From NCBI GenBank assembly GCA_025062195.1, contig JANXAS010000007.1, positions 1-64,000 of the forward strand: a DNA stretch of 64,000 nt. The letters run 5' to 3'. This DNA is from Armatimonadota bacterium (GTDB lineage Bacteria > Armatimonadota > Fervidibacteria > Fervidibacterales > Thermosaccharophagaceae). The translations under genes and the position numbers were made by a program. Shown piece after piece: positions 47,901-56,797 of the stretch. Every line of letters begins with the position of its first letter. The first letter of the stretch is position 1. Under the pieces are notes generated by a model. That model saw only the letters and a list, made by a program, of their open reading frames with translations, had not been told where the DNA came from and ran no database searches.

Positions 47901-49721
47901 GTGAAATTTATGTGCCGTCTTCAAAATCGCCTGCCATACATTGTGGTGCTGTCCATGGCGCTCTGGCTGTATAATTTATCTTCACTCGCCACCTGTGCAT
48001 CTGTGACGGGGCGAGTCTTTGAAGATGCGAACGGGAATGGCACCTATGATGATGGGGAAGCGGCTATAGCTGGTGTGATAGTCACCGACGGACGAAAGGT
48101 AACTGTGACGGATGCTCATGGACATTACAAGCTCACTTGCGACCAATCCACACGCTTTATTTACATCACACAGCCAACCGGCTGGAAAGCAACCCAAGGT
48201 TGGTTCAAAAGGCTAAGCGCAAATGAAAAGGGTGATGCCGCCAAAATTGACTTCCCGATGGTCAAGCAAAAGCAGCAGATGCCCTTCTTCTTCATACACA
48301 TCACAGATGTGCACATTGCAAGCCCGGCAACGGCGATGTCACTTCACAGGCTATTAACCGAAATTGATGGGGCACAAGTTAAGCCGTCATTTATCGTCAT
48401 CACGGGCGATTTGGTGGCAGCTGGCGATGCCGTCCCAGAAAGCACTGCAAGGCATTTGTTTGAACTTTACAAGGGTGCTTGTGAGGGCATTATTCTGCCA
48501 GTATACCATGTCGTCGGAAACCACGATTTAGTGAGTGTAAACTTTAAAGGCAACGGCACGGTTGACACATTCTCAGAAGCATACGGCAAAGGCATGTTTG
48601 AGATGTTGCTTAGTCCACGCTATTATGGGTTTGAACATGCAGGCATACATTTTTTATCCCTTGATTTGCATCCAATTCATGACGGGAGACAGGCTATCGG
48701 GCTTGATGTGGGACAAATTGAGTGGCTGAGGCAGTATGCGCGCTGCCTGAAAGGCGGCACAAAGCTCATCATGTTTGCGCATGTGCCAATAACACGAATA
48801 CCTGCCGAACAGGCAATTTTGCTTCTCGGCATGTTCAGCCATTGCAAATTGCTCTCTATACACTCCGGAGATGAGCATAGGGTATTCTCAATTGACTTCG
48901 GCTCATGGCGCCAATTTATATCTGGCGCACTTTCGGGGAGCTGGTGGACCGGTCCGAATCCGGATGGCTATCCGCAGGGCTACTCAATTGTATGCGTTGA
49001 GGATGCCAAAGTGGATGTCCGCTACGTGCCGGCATGGCGAAGGCTTGCACCAATTCCAGTTGAGCCACCTGTAACTGTTGCTTATGGCGGCTTCAACATG
49101 ATACCGACATATTCGGGCGTCCAAAGGCTGTTGGTTCAAACACTGCGCATACACACCGACGCCAAATCGGTGCGTGCGAGAATTGGCTTTGGAAAATGGA
49201 CTGAGTTGCGCAAGGTGCGCGATGAGATTTGCACATCGCTTTGGGAAGGCTTGATTGAGACAGAGGGGCAGCGCGACGGTATGGCGATGTTGACCATATC
49301 GGCAGGTTCAGAGGGGATCAGCGAGTTGTCCCAATACCGCATATTCGTATACAATGCAAGGACACCGTATACGGCAACCGAGGATGCGGTATTGCATATT
49401 GAGCTGGACGAAGTTGACGGCATGGTGAGCGTGTTCGTTGAAGAGTTAGAGGTGGCTAAGGTGCAGCCAAAGGATGGCGCAAAAAGAGTCATCGCATCAT
49501 TGCGCATACCAAAAGATGTGCTCACAAAGAGGGTTGTGAAGGTGCGCCTTGCTTCGGGGATTATCGGTAAGTCGCAGGTTGATGACCTTATCATTCGCCA
49601 TGCCTCACTTATATATGGCGGGAGAAAACTCGCTGACGAACGCATCAGCGGAACGATTACAATTGGCGATGACATCACCGGTAGGAAAGGCGAAGCAGTG
49701 CTCCTGTTTGAATTGCCATAA
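47901..49721 (+). CDS. Metallophosphoesterase (calcineurin-like) with N-terminal SdrD B-like/regulatory domain
   Basis: VTGRVFEDANGNGTYDDGEAAIAGVIVTDGR; FFFIHITDVHIASP...VITGDLVAAGDAVP...YHVVGNHDLVSV...IMFAHVPITR. Confidence 0.9.
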   Translation: MKFMCRLQNRLPYIVVLSMALWLYNLSSLATCASVTGRVFEDANGNGTYDDGEAAIAGVIVTDGRKVTVTDAHGHYKLTCDQSTRFIYITQPTGWKATQGWFKRLSANEKGDAAKIDFPMVKQKQQMPFFFIHITDVHIASPATAMSLHRLLTEIDGAQVKPSFIVITGDLVAAGDAVPESTARHLFELYKGACEGIILPVYHVVGNHDLVSVNFKGNGTVDTFSEAYGKGMFEMLLSPRYYGFEHAGIHFLSLDLHPIHDGRQAIGLDVGQIEWLRQYARCLKGGTKLIMFAHVPITRIPAEQAILLLGMFSHCKLLSIHSGDEHRVFSIDFGSWRQFISGALSGSWWTGPNPDGYPQGYSIVCVEDAKVDVRYVPAWRRLAPIPVEPPVTVAYGGFNMIPTYSGVQRLLVQTLRIHTDAKSVRARIGFGKWTELRKVRDEICTSLWEGLIETEGQRDGMAMLTISAGSEGISELSQYRIFVYNARTPYTATEDAVLHIELDEVDGMVSVFVEELEVAKVQPKDGAKRVIASLRIPKDVLTKRVVKVRLASGIIGKSQVDDLIIRHASLIYGGRKLADERISGTITIGDDITGRKGEAVLLFELP

Positions 49722-49788
49722 GCATGCGCCATCATAAGTGGCGAGGACAGAAAGTGTGGTGAGTTTCAGGGGCACTAAATGGTGAACA

Positions 49789-50988
49789 ATGATGGATTTA
49801 CGAGACAGGCTAAAGTTGCTCTCGTTGGAGGCTTGCGTTGAAGTTGCCGACCCAACTGAGGCGCCACAGTTGCTTACGCAAAAGGGTGTTGCTGCAAGCC
49901 AACGCCTTATCGGCAACCTTGTTAAGTCCATTTATGTGGCGAAGGCTCCATCATTTAGCGGCACAAGCGAAGTGCCATTGCTGAAGACGCTGCTAACGAA
50001 TGCTTGCCGAAAAGATTGTCGTTACTGCTCAACAAGTTGTCTCGTTGACAGACGCACCATCAGCGTTACACCATACGAACTTGCGATGGCATTCATGGAA
50101 ATGTATCGCCGCGGGCTTGTAAGGGGTCTCTTCCTGAGTTCGGGCGTCCATGGTAGTGCTGATGCCACAATGGAGATGCTCATAGATGCTGCCGTTATCC
50201 TTCGGCGGAAACTCGGCTATGATGGTTACCTGCACCTTAAAGTGATGCCGGGCGCAAGCGAGGATGCCGTAAGGCAAGCGGCAAAGCTCGCTGACAGGTT
50301 GTCATGCAACCTTGAAGCGCCAAACGAGAGCAGGCTAAGGGCAATAGCTCCAAGCAAGGATTTTGATGGTGAGATATGGAAGACACTCACTATCATAGGC
50401 AAGTGCGCAAAGGAGGGACTGCTCAAATCCGGCTATACGACGCAGCTTGTTGTCGGTGCTGCTGGTGAATCGGACCGAGAAATACTGGTCACGGTATGGC
50501 TACTATACAGGCAGCATGGTTTGCACCGCGCATACTACAGCGGTTTTATACCAATAGCTGGGACGCCGATGGAGAATCACCCTCCCACATCGCCACAGAG
50601 GCAGATGAGACTGTATCAAGCCGATTGGCTGCTGCGGTTTTACGGGTTTAAACTTGACGAGCTTCCATTTGACGAGTCCGGCAACCTGCCGCTTAATGTT
50701 GACCCAAAGATGGCTTGGGCAATGGCGCACACCGATACTTTCCCAATTGAGGTGAATGAAGCTCCAAGGGAGCTTTTATTGCGCGTGCCCGGAATAGGCA
50801 TAAACGCTGCAGAACGCATAATCAAGGCAAGGAGGGAACGCAAGCTCACATCGGTTGAGCAAATTAAGGCGCTCGGCGTGGCAGTTGAGCGCTGTGCGCC
50901 ATTCATCTTGCTTGATGGCAAATCACCGGCAAAACGAAAGCTATTGCGCCTGCCAATTGAGCCATATGGATCTCACCGCGCAAATTGA
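49789..50988 (+). CDS. Radical SAM protein with C-terminal helix-hairpin-helix (putative DNA modification/repair family)
   Basis: LLTNACRKDCRYCSTSCLVDRRT radical SAM CxxxCxxC motif; C-terminal LLLRVPGIGINAAERIIKARRERKLTSVEQIKALGVAVERCAPFI. Confidence 0.9.
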   Translation: MMDLRDRLKLLSLEACVEVADPTEAPQLLTQKGVAASQRLIGNLVKSIYVAKAPSFSGTSEVPLLKTLLTNACRKDCRYCSTSCLVDRRTISVTPYELAMAFMEMYRRGLVRGLFLSSGVHGSADATMEMLIDAAVILRRKLGYDGYLHLKVMPGASEDAVRQAAKLADRLSCNLEAPNESRLRAIAPSKDFDGEIWKTLTIIGKCAKEGLLKSGYTTQLVVGAAGESDREILVTVWLLYRQHGLHRAYYSGFIPIAGTPMENHPPTSPQRQMRLYQADWLLRFYGFKLDELPFDESGNLPLNVDPKMAWAMAHTDTFPIEVNEAPRELLLRVPGIGINAAERIIKARRERKLTSVEQIKALGVAVERCAPFILLDGKSPAKRKLLRLPIEPYGSHRAN

Positions 50989-50991
50989 CGC

Positions 50992-52044
50992 TCAAAGGAG
51001 GGTTTCAAGGAGCAGCGTCAGATTGCGCTCAGACAGCGCCCTTGCCACACGCGCAAACTGAAGGGCTGAAGTGTGCAACTCATTCCATCTATCCAAGCAT
51101 TCAATCACACACTCACGGACGCGCTTTGCCGAAACCTCACCCCACGGTATGCAAAGATGAGGTGCAAAGGAATCCATGAGTGCCTTCACTTTTGGGTCGT
51201 AGCTGATTGCTATTGCGGGTATGCCAACCATGCATGCCGCTATAAGTGAATGCAGCCTAACACCAATGAGCAGGTGCATTCCGTTTATTGCTTTCCACAG
51301 CTCGCAAATTGAAGCTGGCGCGATTGCTGTTGCTTCATGTGCGCCCAATTGCTCGCAGAGCCTTTCACTCAACGGCTTATCATTGCTTGAAAGGCTTATG
51401 CAGCGCACAGAGCCAATCTTTATGGGGAGTGTGAGCAAGCCTTGAGCTATGTGCATCATAACATCGCTTGCACCATGCCAATCACGCATCGCTACGGCAA
51501 TCGCCACTTGCTTAGATGGTGGCTTGGCTTCAAACTGCGGCTCAATCATGAATGCCAAATCGGCTGTAAGATGCACCTTATCCATTGGTGCGCCCAGCTT
51601 TGCCGCAAGCTCAAGTGACGCCTTATCACGGAATGTGAGCAATTCGCACGAGCGCATTGCTGTGGAAGCCAATCGCTTACTTGCACGCCTCCTCAACGGA
51701 CCGAGCCCCTGAGCAAGCAATATCGGCTTACAGCGGAGGGACCGTGAGAGCAAGATCAAAGATGTGTAGTAAAGGAGTGAGCGTAAGCTTGTAGCATCTT
51801 GGAGCAAGCTCCCACCACATCCGATTGCGGCATCGGACTTCAGGATGCGTTTCGCTATCTTGGGCATGTCTAACTTGCGCACGGACTTGACCGAATGAAC
51901 TCTCGCAGTCTCTTCCACATTACCGCTTATGACAGTGACATCAAACTTTATGCGCTTTTTCATTCCCGACAGGAAGGCGTGCAGCATCATTTCATCGCCG
52001 AGGTTGCCATGCCCAAAGTAACCGAACACAAGGAACCGGAACAT
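50992..52044 (-). CDS. csaB: Polysaccharide pyruvyl transferase (CsaB-like)
   Basis: FGYFGHGNLGDEMMLHAFLSGM...AQGLGPLRR...GVRLHSLIAACMVGIPAIAISYDPKVKALM. Confidence 0.88.
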   Translation of the reverse strand: MFRFLVFGYFGHGNLGDEMMLHAFLSGMKKRIKFDVTVISGNVEETARVHSVKSVRKLDMPKIAKRILKSDAAIGCGGSLLQDATSLRSLLYYTSLILLSRSLRCKPILLAQGLGPLRRRASKRLASTAMRSCELLTFRDKASLELAAKLGAPMDKVHLTADLAFMIEPQFEAKPPSKQVAIAVAMRDWHGASDVMMHIAQGLLTLPIKIGSVRCISLSSNDKPLSERLCEQLGAHEATAIAPASICELWKAINGMHLLIGVRLHSLIAACMVGIPAIAISYDPKVKALMDSFAPHLCIPWGEVSAKRVRECVIECLDRWNELHTSALQFARVARALSERNLTLLLETLL

Positions 52045-52058
52045 TGCCTGCTCTTACC

Positions 52059-54056
52059 TCATTGCCGTTGTGCTCTCTGCATGACAAAGCAAATTATTGC
52101 GAGAGCTATAGCTCCGATAAGCCACCCAATCCAAAGCCCATGCGCTGTCCTGAGAAGCGAAATATTCAATGGGGTATGGATATGAGTGAATGTGTTCAAC
52201 ATTGACAGCTGCCCAATGAACCCAACAAGCAATAGCGGTGTGCTCACTCGTTCTCCTGTAAGTGCTCTCAATCCAAATCCTAAAACGAGCATCGGATGAC
52301 CTATAAACGCCTCTTTAAATCTTGGGCGTGCAATCAAAAGGCGCTCAAGCAACTCTCTCAACTTTAGCTCCCATGTCGGTGCAGCTTCAGGAACTATGTT
52401 GCCCGTGCGTATGATCCAATACGCGCCGGCAGCCAAGATGAAAATGCTTACAGCAGCGTGCCACCAGAGCACCGGTGACGAAAACATGCCTTTTAGCCTG
52501 CGCAAAGAAGCGTCAAGGCGACTGTGCAAATCTCCGCCTTTGTTTAACCATCCGCTAATCAGCACTGCTGCAAGAAGAAACACTGGCAAGAGTTGCGACA
52601 GCTTCACGCCGCGAAACCGCTCTATGACGACCATGAAGCGCCTATCGCACAGCAGGCTGATGATTAGGGCACCGCCACACAGCGTCACTGCCGAGCATAT
52701 GGCAAACTGCACTGTAGCCAACGATATACATCTCCAGCTGTTAAGAGCAGCTTCACAAGTTTCTTCGCTGCGCCCCTGCAATGTTACACACATTGCGAGC
52801 ATTGGGAAGGTGAGCGCAACGGCGAGGGCGCAAAGCAGTATCCATAGGGTGTGCAGCGTAACGGCACACGCCAATGCAAACACGCTTAGCCCGATGAGAA
52901 GCCCAAGGCTAACAGTAACCTTCAACGGCAAAATGATGCCAAGCAGCAGCGTGAAACCGGAAACGGCTGCTACGGAACTGATGGCGGTTGTCAGAACGCG
53001 AACAGATTCTTTCGGCAATGGCTGTTCAAACGGCTCTGGCATGCCAAGTGTGAAGCCTCTATCCTTCAATGCCTCACTCAATCTTCCGACCAACCTTTTG
53101 GTGCTCTCCAGGGCGTCATTTGAGGCTGTGGGTGGTATACGAACATAACAAACCCTTACATTGCGTTCGGAAACAGCTCTCACAAACCTTTGAACGACTT
53201 CATCGGGCGAGCGCAAAGCCATCTCCTGCCTCGTTACACTGTGCAGGCGCACGATCGCCCCATCAAGCTCCCTTGCAAGGCGTTGCTCACCGCGCTGCTT
53301 TGCAAACTCAATCGTCGCCATAAGGAGAGCGTTTTGGCGCATTGCCTTTGCGACATCGCTTATTAGCTCCCTATATCCGAGCACCTCTTCGCCATCAAAA
53401 ACCAAAAGACTCACTCCGTTTGACTTGACCTGCTTTAAAATGTAGCTGAGCCAAGCATCGGTAAGCTGCTGCGTATTTGAGAGGCGAGCAACAACGCTCA
53501 GCCCGGAAGCCTTTATAGCGGCAATAATCCTCGGATTGATTCCGAGCCCCTCAGCGCCAATGTTAGGCAACATTGCATCGGTCAAAAGCACCGCGCCATT
53601 GCGGGAGAGCATAAGCCTATGCGTATCCCTTCCAGTTTTAACCCTCAAAGCTGAATGCAAAGCCCTCAAAAGGGCATAATCGCCCGAGAAGAGCATAATG
53701 GCGTCACCCTGCGGCTTGCCCTTCAAGCCGCCAGTGTTCCCCATGACCGTATCCCACATTGCCCTCGGCAGAATGGCAATCTCACCGGATGAGAGCAACT
53801 CGCTTAGTTTCATCTCCGTCACTGCTACGCCAGTGGCTCCAACTTGCTTAAACTCGCGCAGCAAGTCGCCAAATGGCATCCCGCAAAGCGTCGCCAAGCG
53901 TTGCAATTCTTCGCAGTCAAGCACAATAGCGACGGTGCGGTTCTCCCTCTCAACCGCCCACCGATTCATCCCAGCAAATAAAGACACCAGCACACCAATG
54001 CCGATTAAAAGCCAACACAACAGTTCATCATAGCCTGCACTCCTAATGCGCAGCAC
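52059..54056 (-). CDS. DUF5693-like multi-TM protein
   Basis: 665 aa; N-terminal TM then VAIVLDCEELQRLATLCG...LREFKQVGATGVAVTEMKLSELLSSGEI; polytopic C-terminus; adjacent to csaB-like gene. Confidence 0.78.
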   Translation of the reverse strand: MLRIRSAGYDELLCWLLIGIGVLVSLFAGMNRWAVERENRTVAIVLDCEELQRLATLCGMPFGDLLREFKQVGATGVAVTEMKLSELLSSGEIAILPRAMWDTVMGNTGGLKGKPQGDAIMLFSGDYALLRALHSALRVKTGRDTHRLMLSRNGAVLLTDAMLPNIGAEGLGINPRIIAAIKASGLSVVARLSNTQQLTDAWLSYILKQVKSNGVSLLVFDGEEVLGYRELISDVAKAMRQNALLMATIEFAKQRGEQRLARELDGAIVRLHSVTRQEMALRSPDEVVQRFVRAVSERNVRVCYVRIPPTASNDALESTKRLVGRLSEALKDRGFTLGMPEPFEQPLPKESVRVLTTAISSVAAVSGFTLLLGIILPLKVTVSLGLLIGLSVFALACAVTLHTLWILLCALAVALTFPMLAMCVTLQGRSEETCEAALNSWRCISLATVQFAICSAVTLCGGALIISLLCDRRFMVVIERFRGVKLSQLLPVFLLAAVLISGWLNKGGDLHSRLDASLRRLKGMFSSPVLWWHAAVSIFILAAGAYWIIRTGNIVPEAAPTWELKLRELLERLLIARPRFKEAFIGHPMLVLGFGLRALTGERVSTPLLLVGFIGQLSMLNTFTHIHTPLNISLLRTAHGLWIGWLIGAIALAIICFVMQRAQRQ

Positions 54057-54108
54057 TGGTTAACTCCCTCCGCTGCACCTTCAACATTGCTTTTGGGGGA
54101 TGTGTCTT

Positions 54109-56760
54109 TCATCCTTCCCTGCGCACCTCAATGCGAACGACCGTGCCATTGGCTTTTAACCTCAACCTTCCGTTGACATCCGCCTGAACAATGGCTTCAC
54201 TACGTTCATCCTGAATATCGTATCGTGAGGTTGATGCAACCGAGATTGAAACAGCATGTTTTGAGTGCGGCGCAACCTCATACTCACCCGAGGATACGGT
54301 GACCGAAAACTTCGCCGGCTGTATTGCGCCTATGGCTAACCTCCCATTTTTGACTTTGATAACTGCATCGCTTCCATACAGCGTGAGTTCAATGCGCTTT
54401 GAATCATACCTCTGGATAACTGCCACAAATCTGCCCTCGCAATCAACAGCGATCGGCAATCGCTTTACGAAAGCCATTTCAAGCGGTTGGACAAACTTAT
54501 GTATGACGATATGCCTTGATTGAACTCCGATTGGGAATTCCGTGCACGCGTTTGTGAGCGCACCTGCGCCAAAGAGGGCAGCGTCCACCCTAATGGAAGC
54601 AAGCTGCGTTTCCCCCGATAGATTCACCAATGCAACACCCCTGTCAAACAGCGCCACCTTTAACTCATCGTTTACAAGGCTTGGTGAGGAAAGCAATTCA
54701 ACTTTTGCCTCACGGCTCAACAGATCGCCGTGGAATGCCTCAAAGCTTTTTGACGCCGTATTCCAATTCGCCCAAAGCAGTGTTGGAGCGTAAATCGCAA
54801 AGCCTCTCCCGAAGCGATTGATGCACATTGCCACAGCCTCGCTCGTTATCCTTCTTGTGCGTCTTGCATGGCGCATCATGAGCGCATACGGCTGAGCGCC
54901 CATGAAGCGCAAGACTGCTGCGATCGTCCGGAAAGGCATTTCGTCCTCACCAAGAATGTAACCTTCATGGAGAGAGGGGAAAAGCGGGTGGCGAAACAGT
55001 ATGCTCATACCGAGCGCCAGATTTGGCTCAACGATAAGCATCCTTGCACCGACCACACCAAACAGCATTGCGAAGTCTTGCGGCATAAGCCTGAACGGCT
55101 CACCGGCAGGGGATAAACTTGCACCGATATCAGAGACGAGCACACCGCCACTTGCAACAAAGTTCGTAAGCCATTTCGGGAACAACTTGAGCGGCTCCTC
55201 TTTCAAGCCCATCTCGGAAAGATGGTCAGGTGGTGTTGGCATCCCCAAGTTGTAGTGCACCACGCCGGTTTGGTCAACCACATGCGGTGAGATAAACAAC
55301 GGCGCCGGCATTAAGATGAGGCTGTAGCGCGATGGGTTGATGCGCCAAAGCGATTCAATGCTCAGGCAATCAAGCTGTCCATAGCGTGTGCCGAGCTTGA
55401 AGGCGTTGAGCAAGCCATTTGGCTCACCGAGTATAAGGCGCTGTGGCTGTGCATTCACATAGCCATGAGGTGTGGCATAGCCATAAAGCGGCATGCCATC
55501 TTGAACAAAACCCTCGGCAAACGGGATGTAGAGGATAGCGGCGTGGGTAAATGGTGTGGCATGCCATATGCCGGCTTCGGTGAGCTGCCGGAGCAACTCT
55601 GAGAGCACTTTTCTCAGCCTTTCATCCGACTTGAATGGCTGCCATGAATTGAACCCAATCCCACATGCACCATTTAATGCCGCAAGCTGTATCCAACGGA
55701 TGAGCTGCTGAAGCGAGATTGTTTTTGCGCCAAGCTGTGATGCAATCACCGGGATGACAAGGAAAGCATTGCCGCATCTGCCAATTGAAACTGAGTGGAC
55801 ATTGTGCGATTGCAATTCCGGCTCACAAGCATAAGGGAATGTTGCTGTAACGATGCCATCGTAGATTGACGGGACGCTTGAGATGCCCCGATAAGTTGAG
55901 AGCAACCCAGTTAGGATTGGTCGGTGAGCGTCGGAATCACGGATCACTTTCCCCCAAAACCACATCAGCCACTTTAGCGAGCACCATCTGTAAATAGCTC
56001 CCGAAAGCGATGAATGCCCGTATTGAGTCGGCGATTGAAGGTCATCAATCGTCATCGCGAGCTTCTGATTCAACGCCCTCAAATCGGCAATCGGAACACC
56101 GAAAGCATGGGAGAGCGCCTTTAGGTCACCATATGTGTGGGCAAGAAAAGCCCTAAAGCCTTCGTCATCATATCCGCCAGATTCAGCGGCTCTTTCATCC
56201 GGGAAGTTGGTTGTTGCCCATGCGACTATGTTTGTGTGTTTGCCAAGCTGCTTTACAACCTGTCTCAGCCATGATTGCGCAAATGAGATATATCGCCAGT
56301 CATAAACGGACATGCGAATGCCAGCTGGCGGTCTGGCATCAATGCACACAACCGCAAACAGTCCTTCGTCTTTGGCAGCCTCAAGCAGCCTCTCAGCTTC
56401 CGAGAGCTGCAACAGCGTGTTTGGACCATAAGATACATCAACCCAAACAGTGTTGAATCCGGCTTCCTTGTATGCCTCAAGTTCGTCAGGTGAACTTAAC
56501 TGGCGGGCGAAGAACAACGCCGTTGGTGTGCCATCAACAACAAGCTGTGCCTTCTGTTGGTCGCCGCGAAGGATGCCAACTTGATGCGCTTCAACTTCGC
56601 TCAAGCGGGTGGCAATGCAAAGCGCCAAAATCAGCGGTCTTAAAATTCGACCGCACCGGTTGATCAAGCTGATGGTTAAATCGCTCACTTCTGCCCTCCT
56701 ATAGCAATGCGCATTGACTTTCCCTTCGCAAGAAAGATAACCGTAAACTGAACGGCACAC
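54109..56760 (-). CDS. Beta-galactosidase-like / GH42-related glycoside hydrolase
   Basis: EAYKEAGFNTVWVDVSYGPNTLLQLSEAERLLEAAKDEGLFAVV...WATTNFPDERAAESGGYDDEGFRAFLAHTYGDLKALSHAFG. Confidence 0.7.
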   Translation of the reverse strand: MCRSVYGYLSCEGKVNAHCYRRAEVSDLTISLINRCGRILRPLILALCIATRLSEVEAHQVGILRGDQQKAQLVVDGTPTALFFARQLSSPDELEAYKEAGFNTVWVDVSYGPNTLLQLSEAERLLEAAKDEGLFAVVCIDARPPAGIRMSVYDWRYISFAQSWLRQVVKQLGKHTNIVAWATTNFPDERAAESGGYDDEGFRAFLAHTYGDLKALSHAFGVPIADLRALNQKLAMTIDDLQSPTQYGHSSLSGAIYRWCSLKWLMWFWGKVIRDSDAHRPILTGLLSTYRGISSVPSIYDGIVTATFPYACEPELQSHNVHSVSIGRCGNAFLVIPVIASQLGAKTISLQQLIRWIQLAALNGACGIGFNSWQPFKSDERLRKVLSELLRQLTEAGIWHATPFTHAAILYIPFAEGFVQDGMPLYGYATPHGYVNAQPQRLILGEPNGLLNAFKLGTRYGQLDCLSIESLWRINPSRYSLILMPAPLFISPHVVDQTGVVHYNLGMPTPPDHLSEMGLKEEPLKLFPKWLTNFVASGGVLVSDIGASLSPAGEPFRLMPQDFAMLFGVVGARMLIVEPNLALGMSILFRHPLFPSLHEGYILGEDEMPFRTIAAVLRFMGAQPYALMMRHARRTRRITSEAVAMCINRFGRGFAIYAPTLLWANWNTASKSFEAFHGDLLSREAKVELLSSPSLVNDELKVALFDRGVALVNLSGETQLASIRVDAALFGAGALTNACTEFPIGVQSRHIVIHKFVQPLEMAFVKRLPIAVDCEGRFVAVIQRYDSKRIELTLYGSDAVIKVKNGRLAIGAIQPAKFSVTVSSGEYEVAPHSKHAVSISVASTSRYDIQDERSEAIVQADVNGRLRLKANGTVVRIEVRREG

Positions 56761-56797
56761 TCAAACTCGCCCCCGTTAATTCCTTGACTCACGCACG

